This document shows, one piece after another, positions 43,627 to 52,032 of a DNA stretch of 64,000 nt. Made by a program: the position numbers and the translations under genes. A model generated the notes under the pieces. It saw only the letters and a program-made list of their open reading frames with translations. It was not told where the DNA came from and searched no databases. The stretch's first letter is position 1; each line of letters begins with the position of its first letter. This stretch comes from Streptomyces dangxiongensis (GTDB lineage Bacteria; Actinomycetota; Actinomycetes; Streptomycetales; Streptomycetaceae): the NCBI RefSeq assembly GCF_003675325.1, contig NZ_CP033073.1, positions 3,844,001 to 3,908,000 of the forward strand, given 5' to 3'.

Positions 43627-44937
43627 TCAAGCCGCAGGCACATGCACCGTCTCCACCCGGCTGGCCACCAACCGTTCCCGCTCCCGCCGAACCGCCCGCC
43701 CCCGCAACCGCAGGATCTGGCTGACCCCGAGCGCCTGGAGCACGAACACCGCGGAGAAGGCCACGGTGTAGTCGTCCCCGGTGGCGTCCAGCAGCACGCC
43801 GACCGCGAACAGCGTCGTCATGGAGGCGATGAACCCTCCCATGTTGGTGATGCCGGACGCGGTGCCCTGCCGCTCGGGCGGGTTGGCCGGCCGGGCGAAG
43901 TCGAAGCCGAGCATCGACGCCGGCCCGCACGCCCCGAGCACCGCGCACAGCACCACGAGCAGCCACATCGGCGCGTGCTCCCCGGGGTAGGAGAGCGTGG
44001 CCGCCCACAGCAGCGCCGTCGCGCTCACCGTGCCGAGCGCCAGCGGCAGCCGAGCCGCGTGGTGCCGGGCGACGATCTGGCCGTAGACCAGGCCGATCAC
44101 CATGTTGGACAGGACGACGAGGGTGAGCAGCTCGCCGGCCGTGGCCCGGCTGAGCCCCTGCGCCTGCACCAGGAACGGCAGCCCCCACAGCAGCAGGAAC
44201 ACCATCGCCGGGAACTGGGTGGTGAAGTGCACCCACATTCCGAGCCGCGTACCCGGCTCCCGCCAGGCCGCGGCGATCTGCCGGCGGACGTACACCGAAC
44301 CCTGGTGCGGCGACGGCTCCGGTTCGTGTCCCTCGGGGTGGTCCTTCAGGAACAGCAGGGTCAGGACGAGGACGACCACGCCCGCGAGCGCGCTGCCCGC
44401 GAACGCCCGGGTCCAGCCGATGCCGTGCAGCAGCCGGGCGAGTGCGAGGGTGGAGACCAGGTTGCCCGCCATGCCGACCAGCCCCGCGAGCTGTGCCACC
44501 AGCGGTCCGCGCCGGGCCGGGAACCAGCGGGTGCCGAGCCGCAGCACGCTGATGAAGGTCATCGCGTCGCCACAGCCCAGCAGGGCCCGGGAGGCGAGCG
44601 CGGTGCCGTACGAGGGGGAGAAGGCGAAGCCCAGTTGCCCGGCGGTGAACAGCACCGCCCCGATGCTCAGCACCTTCTTGGTGCCGAGCCGGTCGACCAG
44701 CAGGCCGACGGGTAGCTGCATGCCCGCGTAGACCAGGAGCTGCAGGATGGAGAACGTCGACAGGGCGGAGGCGTTCACATGGAAGCGGGCGGCCGCGTCG
44801 AGTCCGGCCACGCCCAGCGACGTACGGAAGATGACGGCGACGAAGTAGACGGCCACGCCTATGGACCACACGGCGACGGCGCCCCGCCCGCCGGGCGGAT
44901 CGCCCGGAAGGGTGGCGCTGCGCGCGGGACCGCTCAT
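43627..44937 (-). CDS. Major facilitator superfamily transporter
   Basis: A 436-residue, 12-helix permease. The MFS loop 2-3 signature is visible as GLLVDRLGTKKVLSIGAVLF, and further helices include FPAMVFLLLWGLPFLVQAQG and GGFIASMTTLFAVGVLLDAT. The ATG at 44937 overlaps the TGA of the GntR gene (ATGA), so the two are translationally coupled. Such GntR-MFS pairs usually control import of a carboxylate or sugar acid that is also the GntR ligand; the substrate is unknown. Confidence 0.92.
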   Translation of the reverse strand: MSGPARSATLPGDPPGGRGAVAVWSIGVAVYFVAVIFRTSLGVAGLDAAARFHVNASALSTFSILQLLVYAGMQLPVGLLVDRLGTKKVLSIGAVLFTAGQLGFAFSPSYGTALASRALLGCGDAMTFISVLRLGTRWFPARRGPLVAQLAGLVGMAGNLVSTLALARLLHGIGWTRAFAGSALAGVVVLVLTLLFLKDHPEGHEPEPSPHQGSVYVRRQIAAAWREPGTRLGMWVHFTTQFPAMVFLLLWGLPFLVQAQGLSRATAGELLTLVVLSNMVIGLVYGQIVARHHAARLPLALGTVSATALLWAATLSYPGEHAPMWLLVVLCAVLGACGPASMLGFDFARPANPPERQGTASGITNMGGFIASMTTLFAVGVLLDATGDDYTVAFSAVFVLQALGVSQILRLRGRAVRRERERLVASRVETVHVPAA

Positions 44938-45608
44938 CGGACCTCACCTCGCGCGAGGTGCGAGAACCAGCTCACGTGCCGGTGCACGACCCCGACGGCC
45001 GCCTCCGCGTCCCCGGCGCGCAGCGCGTCGAGGATCTCCTCGTGCTCGGCGAGCGTCTTGGCGATCCGGTCGGGGTGCGAGTGCATGACGGCGACGCCCA
45101 TCCGTAGCTGGCGGTCGCGTAGCTGGTCGTAGAGCCGGGAGAGGATCTCGTTGCCGCCGCTGCGCACGATCTCGGCGTGGAAGCAGCGGTCGGTGACCGC
45201 GGCGGCGGCCAGGTCACCGGCGGCGGCCTGCGCCTTCTGCCGCGCCAGCAGCTCCGTCAGCCGTTCCAGCAGGCCCGGCGGGGCGGGTACGGCCTTGCGG
45301 GCCGCGTGCTCCTCGACCAGCAGCCGGGTCTCCACCACGTCGGCGATCTCCTGCGCGGAGACGGGCAGGACGAGGGCGCCCTTCTTGGGGTAGAGGCGGA
45401 TCAGGCCCTCGGCCTCCAGCCGGAGCAGCGCCTCCCGGACGGGCGTGCGCGAGACCCCGACGGCCTCGGCCAGCTCACCCTCGGTGAGCAGGGTGCCGCC
45501 CTGGTAGTGGCGGTCGAGCACGCCCTGTTTGACATGGGCGTACACGCGGTCGGCAGCGGGTGGCGGTTTCAGGGACTGGGGCGCGGACTGCTCGACGGCC
45601 GTGGTCAT
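44934..45608 (-). CDS. GntR-family regulator, FadR/FCD subfamily
   Basis: A 224-residue regulator. The N-terminal winged helix (DRVYAHVKQGVLDRHYQGGT, EAVGVSRTPVREALLRLEAEG) is followed by an all-helical FCD domain. The FCD metal-ligand His residues are visible in TDRCFHAEIVRSG, VMHSHPDRI and VVHRHVSWFSHLARG. It is the first gene of a two-gene operon with the MFS permease (ATGA overlap) and likely represses it until a carboxylate-type ligand is bound. It is divergent from the D,D-carboxypeptidase gene. Confidence 0.93.
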   Translation of the reverse strand: MTTAVEQSAPQSLKPPPAADRVYAHVKQGVLDRHYQGGTLLTEGELAEAVGVSRTPVREALLRLEAEGLIRLYPKKGALVLPVSAQEIADVVETRLLVEEHAARKAVPAPPGLLERLTELLARQKAQAAAGDLAAAAVTDRCFHAEIVRSGGNEILSRLYDQLRDRQLRMGVAVMHSHPDRIAKTLAEHEEILDALRAGDAEAAVGVVHRHVSWFSHLARGEVR

Positions 45609-45796
45609 GCCGACAGCATAGATACATCACGTACGCAAGCAGGAGTCCAGTCCATCATGCGGACGTGACGAACGCCCCCCGCAGCGACCGCACAACCTTC
45701 TGTGCTACTTACGTGTCACACACGTGCGGCCCGCTCCGTTGCCACGCCAACTCGGCCGCACACCAAGGGCATTCAAGACATTCGAGGTATATCACT

Positions 45797-46702
45797 TTGA
45801 TTACCGGCATTCAGGGCACCCGCCTTCGCAGAGCCGCCGCCGTCGCCGTCAGCTCCGGCGCGCTGCTCGCGACCGGTGCCCTCACCGCAGCGCCCGCGCA
45901 GGCCGTCACGACGCCCTCGATCGTGGCGAAGGGCGGTTTCGTGATGAACGACGCCACCGGCTCGACGCTGTACACCAAGACGGCCGACACCAAGCGGTCC
46001 ACCGGCTCCACCACGAAGATCATGACCGCCAAGGTCGTGCTCGCCCAGTCGAACCTCAACCTCGACTCCAAAGTCACGATCCAGAAGGCGTACAGCGACT
46101 ACATCGTCGACAACAACTACGCGTCGAACGCGGGGTTGATCGTCGGCGACAAGGTCACCGTCCGCCAGTTGCTGTACGGGCTGATGCTGCCGTCCGGCTG
46201 TGATGCGGCGTACGCGCTCGCCGACAAGTTCGGCTCGGGCTCGACGCGGGCAGCACGCGTGAAGTCGTTCATCGGCAAGATGAACAGCACAGCGAAGAGC
46301 CTGGGCCTGCCGAACACCCACTTCGACTCGTTCGACGGCATCGGGCATGGCGCCAACTACTCGACTCCGCGCGACCTGACGAAGCTTGCCAGCAGCGCGA
46401 TGAAGAACTCCATGTTCCGCACGATCGTCAAGACGAAGCACTACACCGCGAAGACGATCACGAAGACCGGCAGCACCCGCACCATGAAGACGTGGGACAA
46501 CACCAACACGCTGCTGTCCAGCTACAGCGGCACCATCGGTGTGAAGACCGGCTCCGGCCCGGAGGCCAAGTACTGCCTGGTCTTCGCCGCCACCCGGAAC
46601 GGCAGGACGGTCATCGGCACCGTCCTCGCCTCCACGTCCATCACCCAGCGCGCGACGGACGCGAAGAAGCTCCTCACCTACGGCTTCGCCAAGCTCGGCT
46701 GA
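45797..46702 (+). CDS. D-alanyl-D-alanine carboxypeptidase, S11 family
   Basis: A 301-residue secreted penicillin-binding enzyme that trims the terminal D-Ala of peptidoglycan stem peptides. TTG 45797 is proposed, with GAGG nine bases upstream, because it yields a proper signal peptide (GIQGTRLRRAAAVAVSSGAL ... APAQA-VTT); the frame is open upstream but without signal character. Active-site motifs are SxxK in STGSTTKIMTAK, an SxN variant as PSGCDAAYAL, and KTG in IGVKTGSGPEA. No C-terminal amphipathic anchor or SPOR domain is present. A strong terminator follows. Confidence 0.9.
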   Translation: MITGIQGTRLRRAAAVAVSSGALLATGALTAAPAQAVTTPSIVAKGGFVMNDATGSTLYTKTADTKRSTGSTTKIMTAKVVLAQSNLNLDSKVTIQKAYSDYIVDNNYASNAGLIVGDKVTVRQLLYGLMLPSGCDAAYALADKFGSGSTRAARVKSFIGKMNSTAKSLGLPNTHFDSFDGIGHGANYSTPRDLTKLASSAMKNSMFRTIVKTKHYTAKTITKTGSTRTMKTWDNTNTLLSSYSGTIGVKTGSGPEAKYCLVFAATRNGRTVIGTVLASTSITQRATDAKKLLTYGFAKLG

Positions 46703-46715
46703 CGCCGGCGGAACA

Positions 46716-46753
46716 GCGAAGGGCCCGTCGCAGCGATGCGACGGGCCCTTCGC
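46716..46753 (+). terminator. Terminator of the carboxypeptidase gene
   Basis: GCGAAGGGCCCGTCGC (46716-46731) pairs perfectly with 46738-46753, a 16-bp stem with a six-base loop, 14 bp after the stop. Confidence 0.92.
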
Positions 46754-46863
46754 CGTGTCCGGCCAGCGATATCGCCGCTTTTCACTCGCAATCGTGAACA
46801 TCCCTTTTTCCACTGGCATATTCCATTTCATCCGCTCTACGTTCCGCAGCGGAGGTGGTTCAC

Positions 46864-47847
46864 ATGAACGAACCCAAGAAGCAGTCCGAGTCCGACTCGG
46901 CAGCACGGCGTGAGGCGATCGACGTCAGCGACTTCGTCTACGCCGCGACCGGCGCCCGCGTCCGCCGACTGACCATGCCGGACGGAAGTCACTGGTTCCC
47001 GGCGGTGGATGTGTGCAAGGAACTCGGGCACACCAACTCGAGGCAGGCGCTCTCCGACCACGTCCCCGAGAGCCATCGAGAGATTCTCGAGACCGTAACT
47101 GGAGCTTACGGTCTCAGCATTCCCGCAGGTAGGGAGTGGCGTCGAGACCTGAATATCATCTCTCTGCAAGGTCTCATCCTCCTCGTCAGCGCCTGCACCA
47201 AGCCCGCCTGCGCCCCCTTCAAGCAGTGGGTCGCCGAGGTCATCGAGACCGTGCAGCGGGAGGGTGCCTACGCCCTCGAAGAGGCCGAGGTGCAGCCGAC
47301 CGAACCGGGGGCGCCCGTCGCGTACGCCATGCCCGAGCAGGTCGCGGAGGCCATCGTCCGGCTGGAGGCGCACAACCTCCAACTGGACGAGGAGCTCGCG
47401 AGCGGGCAGCGCGACTCGATCGCCGTACAGAAGGAGATGCTGGCCGTCCAGCGGGAGACGCTGGCGGTCCAGAGGGCCACGGTCGCTGTGCATCAGGCCA
47501 TGGTCCGGGCGATGGAACGCATCGCGGACCGGCTCGACGCCCTCGTCCTCACGCGTCCGGCCCCCGGGGGCCGCCTCACCGCGTCGCCCACCACGGAATC
47601 CGTACTGGCCGACTGGCGTCAGCGGCTGTCCGTGACGGAGGACGTGTGGACGGTCGCCGTGGTGATCGCCCCCATCCTGGTCGAGAAGGGTGAGCTGCGC
47701 GAACCGCTGGAATCCATCGCGGCGCGTACGGGACTGACGGTGCGCCACGTCAACGCGTGCCTGCGCCTGCTGCGCATGCACGCCTGCATCCGCTCACAGG
47801 GCGGTACCGATGACGGCGCACCGGTGTACGTACTCAACCAGGGCTGA
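46864..47847 (+). CDS. BRO-N domain DNA-binding protein (phage antirepressor-like)
   Basis: A 327-residue protein; ATG 46864 lies just after GGAGG, with GTG 46855 as alternative. Residues about 20-115 are a BRO-N domain (VRRLTMPDGSHWFPAVDVCK, ELGHTNSRQALSDHV, NIISLQGLILLVSACTKP), a fold typical of viral and phage antirepressors. Residues about 165-225 form a coiled coil with repeating AVQxExLAVQR heptads. The C-terminus is a winged helix (ESIAARTGLTVRHVNACLRL). The 100 bp upstream is clearly richer in A+T than the surroundings, hinting at acquisition, but codon use is Streptomyces-like. The chromosomal role is unknown. Confidence 0.86.
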   Translation: MNEPKKQSESDSAARREAIDVSDFVYAATGARVRRLTMPDGSHWFPAVDVCKELGHTNSRQALSDHVPESHREILETVTGAYGLSIPAGREWRRDLNIISLQGLILLVSACTKPACAPFKQWVAEVIETVQREGAYALEEAEVQPTEPGAPVAYAMPEQVAEAIVRLEAHNLQLDEELASGQRDSIAVQKEMLAVQRETLAVQRATVAVHQAMVRAMERIADRLDALVLTRPAPGGRLTASPTTESVLADWRQRLSVTEDVWTVAVVIAPILVEKGELREPLESIAARTGLTVRHVNACLRLLRMHACIRSQGGTDDGAPVYVLNQG

Positions 47848-47855
47848 AAAGAACG

Positions 47856-47892
47856 GGGGGACGGTCGCAAACAGACGTTGCGGCCGTCCCCC
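47856..47892. terminator. Terminator between the BRO-N and bkdC genes
   Basis: GGGGGACGGTCGCAA (47856-47870) pairs with 47878-47892 at 14 of 15 positions, loop ACAGACG. It starts eight bases past the BRO-N stop and may also stop leftward transcription of the bkd operon. Confidence 0.85.
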
Positions 47893-47947
47893 ACAGGGTC
47901 GGAGATTACCTGCCGAAGGCCCTCCCGCCCAAGCGATGGCCGAAGCC

Positions 47948-49333
47948 TCACGCCCAGGTGATCAGTCGCTTCGGCTGCTCCAGAACGGCCGCGACGTCCG
48001 CTAGCACCTTCGAGCCCAGCTCCCCGTCCACCAGGCGGTGGTCGAAGCTCAGGGCCAGCGTGGTGACCTGGCGGGGCTTGACCTTGCCCTTGTGCACCCA
48101 CGGCTGGAGCTTGATGGCGCCGACCGCGAGGATCGCCGACTCGCCCGGGTTGAGGATCGGCGTGCCGGTGTCGACGCCGAACACGCCGACGTTGGTGATG
48201 GTCACCGTGCCGCCCTGCATGGCGGCGGGCGAGGTCTTGCCCTCACGGGCCGTCGTCACCAACTCGCCCAGCGCCTCCGCCAGTTGCGGGAGCGTCTTGT
48301 CGTGGGCGTCCTTGATGTTCGGGACGATCAGGCCGCGGGGGGTGGCCGCCGCGATGCCCAGGTTGACGTAGTGCTTGCGCACGATCTCCTGGCCGGCCTC
48401 GTCCCAGGACGCGTTGACGTCGGGATTGCGCTTGATCGCGACCAGCAGGGCCTTGGCGATCAGCAGCAGCGGGTTGACCCGCAGGCCCTGCATCTCCTTG
48501 TCGTGCTTCAGCTCCTCGACCAGCTTCATCGTGCGCGTCACGTCCACGGTCACGAACTCGGTGACGTGCGGCGCCGTGAACGCCGAGCCCACCATCGCCT
48601 GCGCGGTCGCCTTGCGGACACCCTTGACCGGGATGCGGGTCTCGCGCGCGATGTCGTACGACGCCACGGGCGCCGGGGCCGCCACGGGGGCCGTCGGGGC
48701 CGGTGCCGCCGGTTCGGCGGTGCGCGGGGTGGCCGCCGCGTGGACGTCCTCGCGCGTGATGACGCCGTCCGGGCCGGAGGGGGTGATGGCGGCGAGGTCG
48801 ACGCCCAGGTCCTTGGCGAGCTTGCGCACCGGGGGCTTGGCCAGCGGACGGACCTTGTCCGCCACCGCGCCGTGGCCGTTCAGCTCCGACTGGACCGCCT
48901 GCGCCGCCGCCGGAACGGTGACCTCGGGGCCCTTGCGCGGGCGGCGCTTGGTGGAGGAGGTGGCCACGCCGTAGCCGACGAGGACCGGCTGGCGGCCCTC
49001 CGGCTTCGCTTCCTCCTTCGGCTGCGCGGGCACGGCCCGGGCCGGTTCGGCCGGGGCCTCGGGGGCTGCCGCGCCTTCGACGGCCACCGCGATGATGGAC
49101 GTGCCCACGTCCACCGTGGTGCCCTCGGGGAAGTGCAGTGCGCGGACCACGCCGTCGTAGGGGATGGGGAGTTCGACGGCCGCCTTGGCGGTCTCGACCT
49201 CGCAGACCACCTGGCCGTCGGTGACCGTGTCACCCGGCTGGACGTACCACTTGAGGATCTCGGCCTCGGTGAGTCCCTCGCCCACGTCGGGCATCTTGAA
49301 CTCGCGTACGGACGCTTCCGTCATCGTCGTCAC
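47948..49333 (-). CDS. bkdC: Branched-chain 2-oxoacid dehydrogenase E2, dihydrolipoyl acyltransferase
   Basis: A 461-residue E2. The N-terminal lipoyl domain (8-80) includes the lipoyl-lysine in CEVETAKAAVELPIPYDG. An Ala/Pro-rich linker precedes a peripheral subunit-binding domain (VRKLAKDLGVDLAAITPSGP, about 170-205). The catalytic acyltransferase domain ends with SFDHRLVDGELGSKVL, holding the His-Asp pair. It transfers branched acyl groups from E1 to CoA, feeding iso/anteiso fatty acid and polyketide starters. The GTG at 49333 lies 10 bp after the E1 beta stop with GGAGAGG between, so it is the last gene of the bkdA-B-C operon. Confidence 0.95.
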   Translation of the reverse strand: MTTMTEASVREFKMPDVGEGLTEAEILKWYVQPGDTVTDGQVVCEVETAKAAVELPIPYDGVVRALHFPEGTTVDVGTSIIAVAVEGAAAPEAPAEPARAVPAQPKEEAKPEGRQPVLVGYGVATSSTKRRPRKGPEVTVPAAAQAVQSELNGHGAVADKVRPLAKPPVRKLAKDLGVDLAAITPSGPDGVITREDVHAAATPRTAEPAAPAPTAPVAAPAPVASYDIARETRIPVKGVRKATAQAMVGSAFTAPHVTEFVTVDVTRTMKLVEELKHDKEMQGLRVNPLLLIAKALLVAIKRNPDVNASWDEAGQEIVRKHYVNLGIAAATPRGLIVPNIKDAHDKTLPQLAEALGELVTTAREGKTSPAAMQGGTVTITNVGVFGVDTGTPILNPGESAILAVGAIKLQPWVHKGKVKPRQVTTLALSFDHRLVDGELGSKVLADVAAVLEQPKRLITWA

Positions 49334-49343
49334 GACCCTCTCC

Positions 49344-50321
49344 TCAGTACGCCAGCGAGCGGTCGACGGCGTCGAGCACGCGGTCCAGGTCGGGCAGGTA
49401 CTCCTCCTCCAGGCGGGCCGGCGGGTACGGGGCGTGGTAGCCGCCGACCCGCAGGACGGGTGCCTCCAGGTGGTAGAAGCAGCGTTCGGTGATCCGCGCG
49501 GCGATCTCCGCGCCGGAGCCGAAGAACACCGGTGCCTCGTGGACGACGACGAGGCGGCGGGTCTTCTCCACCGAGGCCTGCACGGCGTCGAAGTCGAGGG
49601 GGCTGACCGAGCGCAGGTCCAGGACCTCCAGGGACTTGCCCTCCTCTGCCGCCGCGTCCGCGGCCTCGTGGCACAGCTTCACCATCGGGCCGTAGGCGGC
49701 CAGGGTGAGGTCCGTGCCCTCGCGGACCACGCGGGCCTTGTGCAGCGGGGCCGGGATCGCCTCGGGGTCGACCTCGGCCTTGTCCCAGTAGCGCCGCTTG
49801 GGCTCGAAGTAGATGATCGGGTCGTCGCTCTGGATGGCCTGCTGCATCATCCAGTACGCGTCGGAGGAGTTGGACGGGCTGACGACCTTCAGGCCCGCCA
49901 CGTGCGCGAACAGGGCCTCCGGCGACTCGGAGTGGTGCTCGACCGCGCCGATGCCGCCGCCGTAGGGGATGCGGACGACGACCGGCAGCTTGACCTTGCC
50001 CAGTGAGCGGGCGTGCATCTTGGCGAGCTGGGTGACGATCTGGTCGTAGGCCGGGAAGACGAAGCCGTCGAACTGGATCTCCACCACCGGGCGGTAGCCG
50101 CGCAGGGCGAGGCCGATCGCGGTGCCGACGATGCCGGACTCGGCGAGCGGGGTGTCGATGACCCGGCTCTCGCCGAAGTCCTTCTGGAGGCCGTCCGTCA
50201 CGCGGAAGACGCCGCCGAGCTTGCCGACGTCCTCACCCATGACGAGGACCTTGGGGTCGGCGTCCAGGGCGCGGCGCAGCGACTCGTTGATGGCCTTGGC
50301 CATCGCCATCTTCTCGGCCAT
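49344..50321 (-). CDS. bkdB: Branched-chain 2-oxoacid dehydrogenase E1, beta subunit
   Basis: A 325-residue transketolase-like beta subunit that completes the thiamine-diphosphate site of E1. Motifs include VLVMGEDVGKLGGVFRVTDG, DTPLAESGIVGTAIGLALRG, FDGFVFPAYDQIVTQLAKM and RIPYGGGIGAVEHHSESPEA. The C-terminal transketolase fold includes EVLDLRSVSPLDFD and VVVHEAPVFFGSGAEI. ATG 50321 is separated by a single base from the E1 alpha stop, with GAAGGGGG upstream: a classic coupled pair. Upstream open sequence belongs to E1 alpha. Confidence 0.96.
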   Translation of the reverse strand: MAEKMAMAKAINESLRRALDADPKVLVMGEDVGKLGGVFRVTDGLQKDFGESRVIDTPLAESGIVGTAIGLALRGYRPVVEIQFDGFVFPAYDQIVTQLAKMHARSLGKVKLPVVVRIPYGGGIGAVEHHSESPEALFAHVAGLKVVSPSNSSDAYWMMQQAIQSDDPIIYFEPKRRYWDKAEVDPEAIPAPLHKARVVREGTDLTLAAYGPMVKLCHEAADAAAEEGKSLEVLDLRSVSPLDFDAVQASVEKTRRLVVVHEAPVFFGSGAEIAARITERCFYHLEAPVLRVGGYHAPYPPARLEEEYLPDLDRVLDAVDRSLAY

Positions 50322-50322
50322 C

Positions 50323-51531
50323 TCAGTGACCCCCTTCTTCCGCGAACGACGCCTGGTAGGCGGCGAACTGGGCACGCTCCTCGTCGACGAGCGCGTGCCC
50401 GTCCGCATACGCGTTCTCGAAGATGGCGAAGTGGTCCGGGTCGGGCATGGCGCGGACCGCTTCGCGCACTCGTCTGCCCAACGTCTCGGACTCGGCCTCG
50501 AGTTCCGCGAAGAATCCCTCGTCCGTGTGGTTCGAGGCCTCCAGGTACCGGCGGAGACGCAGGATCGGGTCCTTGGCCTCCCAGGCCAGCCGCTCCTCGT
50601 CGCCCCGGTACCGGCTGGGGTCGTCGGAGGTGGTGTGGGCGCCCATGCGGTACGTGTACGCCTCGACCAGGGTCGGGCCCTCGCCGTTGCGGGCGCGTTC
50701 CAGCGCCCACTTGGTGACCGCGAGGCAGGCCAGCACGTCGTTGCCGTCGACGCGGACGCCGGGGAAGCCGTAGCCCTGGGCGCGCTGGTAGAGCGGGACG
50801 CGGGTCTGGCGCTCGGTCGGCTCGGAGATCGCCCACTGGTTGTTCTGGCAGAAGAACACCACGGGGGCGTTGTACACCGCGGAGAAGGTGAACGATTCGG
50901 CCACGTCGCCCTGGCTGGAGGCGCCGTCGCCGAAGTAGGCGATGACCGCCGAGTCCGCGCCGTCCTTGGCGATGCCCATCGCGTAGCCGGTGGCGTGCAG
51001 CGTCTGGGAGCCGATGACGATCGTGTACAGGTGGAAGTTGTTGCTGTTCGGGTCCCAGCCGCCGTTGTTCACGCCGCGGAACATGCCGAGCAGGTTGGTC
51101 GGGTCGACACCGCGGCACCAGGCGACGCCGTGCTCCCGGTAGGTCGGGAAGACGTAGTCGTCCTCGCGGGTGGCCCGGCCGGAGCCGATCTGGGCGGCCT
51201 CCTGGCCCAGCAGGGAGGCCCACAGTCCCAGCTCGCCCTGGCGCTGCAGGGCGGTGGCCTCGGCGTCGAAGCGGCGGGTGAGCACCATGTCGCGGTACAG
51301 GCCGCGCAGCTCGTCGGGGGTGATGCCGGCGACGTAGGCGTCGTACTCGGCGTTCTTGACCCGCTTGCCCTCGGGGGTCAGGAGCTGTACCAGTTCCGGG
51401 TCGGTGCCCTTCCCGGCGGTGCTGCGGGTGGTGCGCTTGGTGCCGGCGGCTCCGGTCGTGTCGCCGGCCGTGCCGGCCTTGCCTGCGGCGGTGCGTCGCG
51501 GCTTGCGCGCGGCACTGCTCTCCACGGTCAC
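50323..51531 (-). CDS. bkdA: Branched-chain 2-oxoacid dehydrogenase E1, alpha subunit
   Basis: A 402-residue E1 alpha that decarboxylates 2-oxoisovalerate and related acids from Val/Leu/Ile breakdown. A basic, Ala/Thr-rich N-terminus (AARKPRRTAAGKAGTAGD) of about 55 residues precedes the core. The ThDP-binding motif is complete: IAYFGDGASSQGDVAESFTF to FFCQNNQWA. GSQTLHATGYAMGIAKDG and MGAHTTSDDPSRY are other E1 alpha signatures. GTG 51531 follows GGAGGAG. It is the first gene of the operon; the upstream region holds two palindromes suitable for a repressor. Confidence 0.96.
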   Translation of the reverse strand: MTVESSAARKPRRTAAGKAGTAGDTTGAAGTKRTTRSTAGKGTDPELVQLLTPEGKRVKNAEYDAYVAGITPDELRGLYRDMVLTRRFDAEATALQRQGELGLWASLLGQEAAQIGSGRATREDDYVFPTYREHGVAWCRGVDPTNLLGMFRGVNNGGWDPNSNNFHLYTIVIGSQTLHATGYAMGIAKDGADSAVIAYFGDGASSQGDVAESFTFSAVYNAPVVFFCQNNQWAISEPTERQTRVPLYQRAQGYGFPGVRVDGNDVLACLAVTKWALERARNGEGPTLVEAYTYRMGAHTTSDDPSRYRGDEERLAWEAKDPILRLRRYLEASNHTDEGFFAELEAESETLGRRVREAVRAMPDPDHFAIFENAYADGHALVDEERAQFAAYQASFAEEGGH

Positions 51532-51686
51532 GTGTGCTCCTCCGTCGTTCCGGCCCCCGGGGTTGCCGGTAGGCCAGTGCGGCTCACCTGTTCCGACCAC
51601 CGGGCACGGGGTGGGTGCCACTCGGCCGGGAACAGGCGTGACAGGTGCCCCGGCGAGCGCCCTGCAACCAACACGTTACCCAGTGC

Positions 51687-51702
51687 TTCACATTTCTGTG
51701 AA
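51687..51702. promoter_or_regulatory. Palindrome TTCACA-N4-TGTGAA upstream of bkdA
   Basis: A perfect inverted repeat around a four-base spacer, 156 bp before bkdA. On the minus strand a -35-like TTCACA, part of this palindrome, is 18 bp from a TAACGT -10-like box, so a bound protein would block that promoter. The surrounding 51532-52032 region (501 bp, no large gene) is AT-rich compared with the window. Together with the palindrome at 51726 it is a candidate operator for an Lrp/BkdR-type regulator. Confidence 0.5.
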
Positions 51703-51725
51703 ACCCCCTTTGACCTGCGATTTTG

Positions 51726-51739
51726 CTTGGATTTCCAAG
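51726..51739. promoter_or_regulatory. Palindrome CTTGGA-TT-TCCAAG upstream of bkdA
   Basis: Six perfect base pairs around TT. The centre is 38 bp from that of the 51687-51702 palindrome, in the divergent region between bkdA and the phosphotransferase. It also lies just upstream of a strong ribosome-binding site for a tiny ORF on the other strand (51762). Confidence 0.45.
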
Positions 51740-51761
51740 TAAATCGAGGGGAGGTGAAAGC

Positions 51762-51785
51762 GTGCTGGTCACAGCCTTGCGGTAG
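51762..51785 (+). CDS. Candidate seven-codon leader ORF
   Basis: A near-perfect SD (GAGGGGAGG, 51746-51754) is followed seven bases later by GTG CTG GTC ACA GCC TTG CGG TAG, encoding (M/V)LVTALR. Four of seven residues are Val or Leu, which is suggestive beside a branched-chain catabolic operon. It is on the opposite strand from bkd, 248 bp before the phosphotransferase start, and could control only that gene. It may equally be chance. Confidence 0.3.
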   Translation: MLVTALR

Positions 51786-52032
51786 TCCGGAGCACCCGCA
51801 CGTTATCCCGCGCACCCAGGTCACGGGAAGAGTCGTATGTGAGACCGACCTCGCACATGAAGTGGGAAAAGTCGGGACATCACCCGCGACCGTCCCGTCC
51901 TCATCCGTCCCGCGTCCTGCGGGCGCCCGTCGGCCGACGGAAAAGCCCCGCGCATGACCGAAAGCGACCGTCAGCGACTGTCTGTGACAACCCGCAGCTC
52001 ACAGGGGCAGCGAGTGCCCTACCATCTGGCGC

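Noticed and set aside
45609..45660. Possible GntR operator upstream of the GntR gene (ACGTACG-like)
   Set aside because: Imperfect symmetry with no match to a FadR-type consensus that I could defend.
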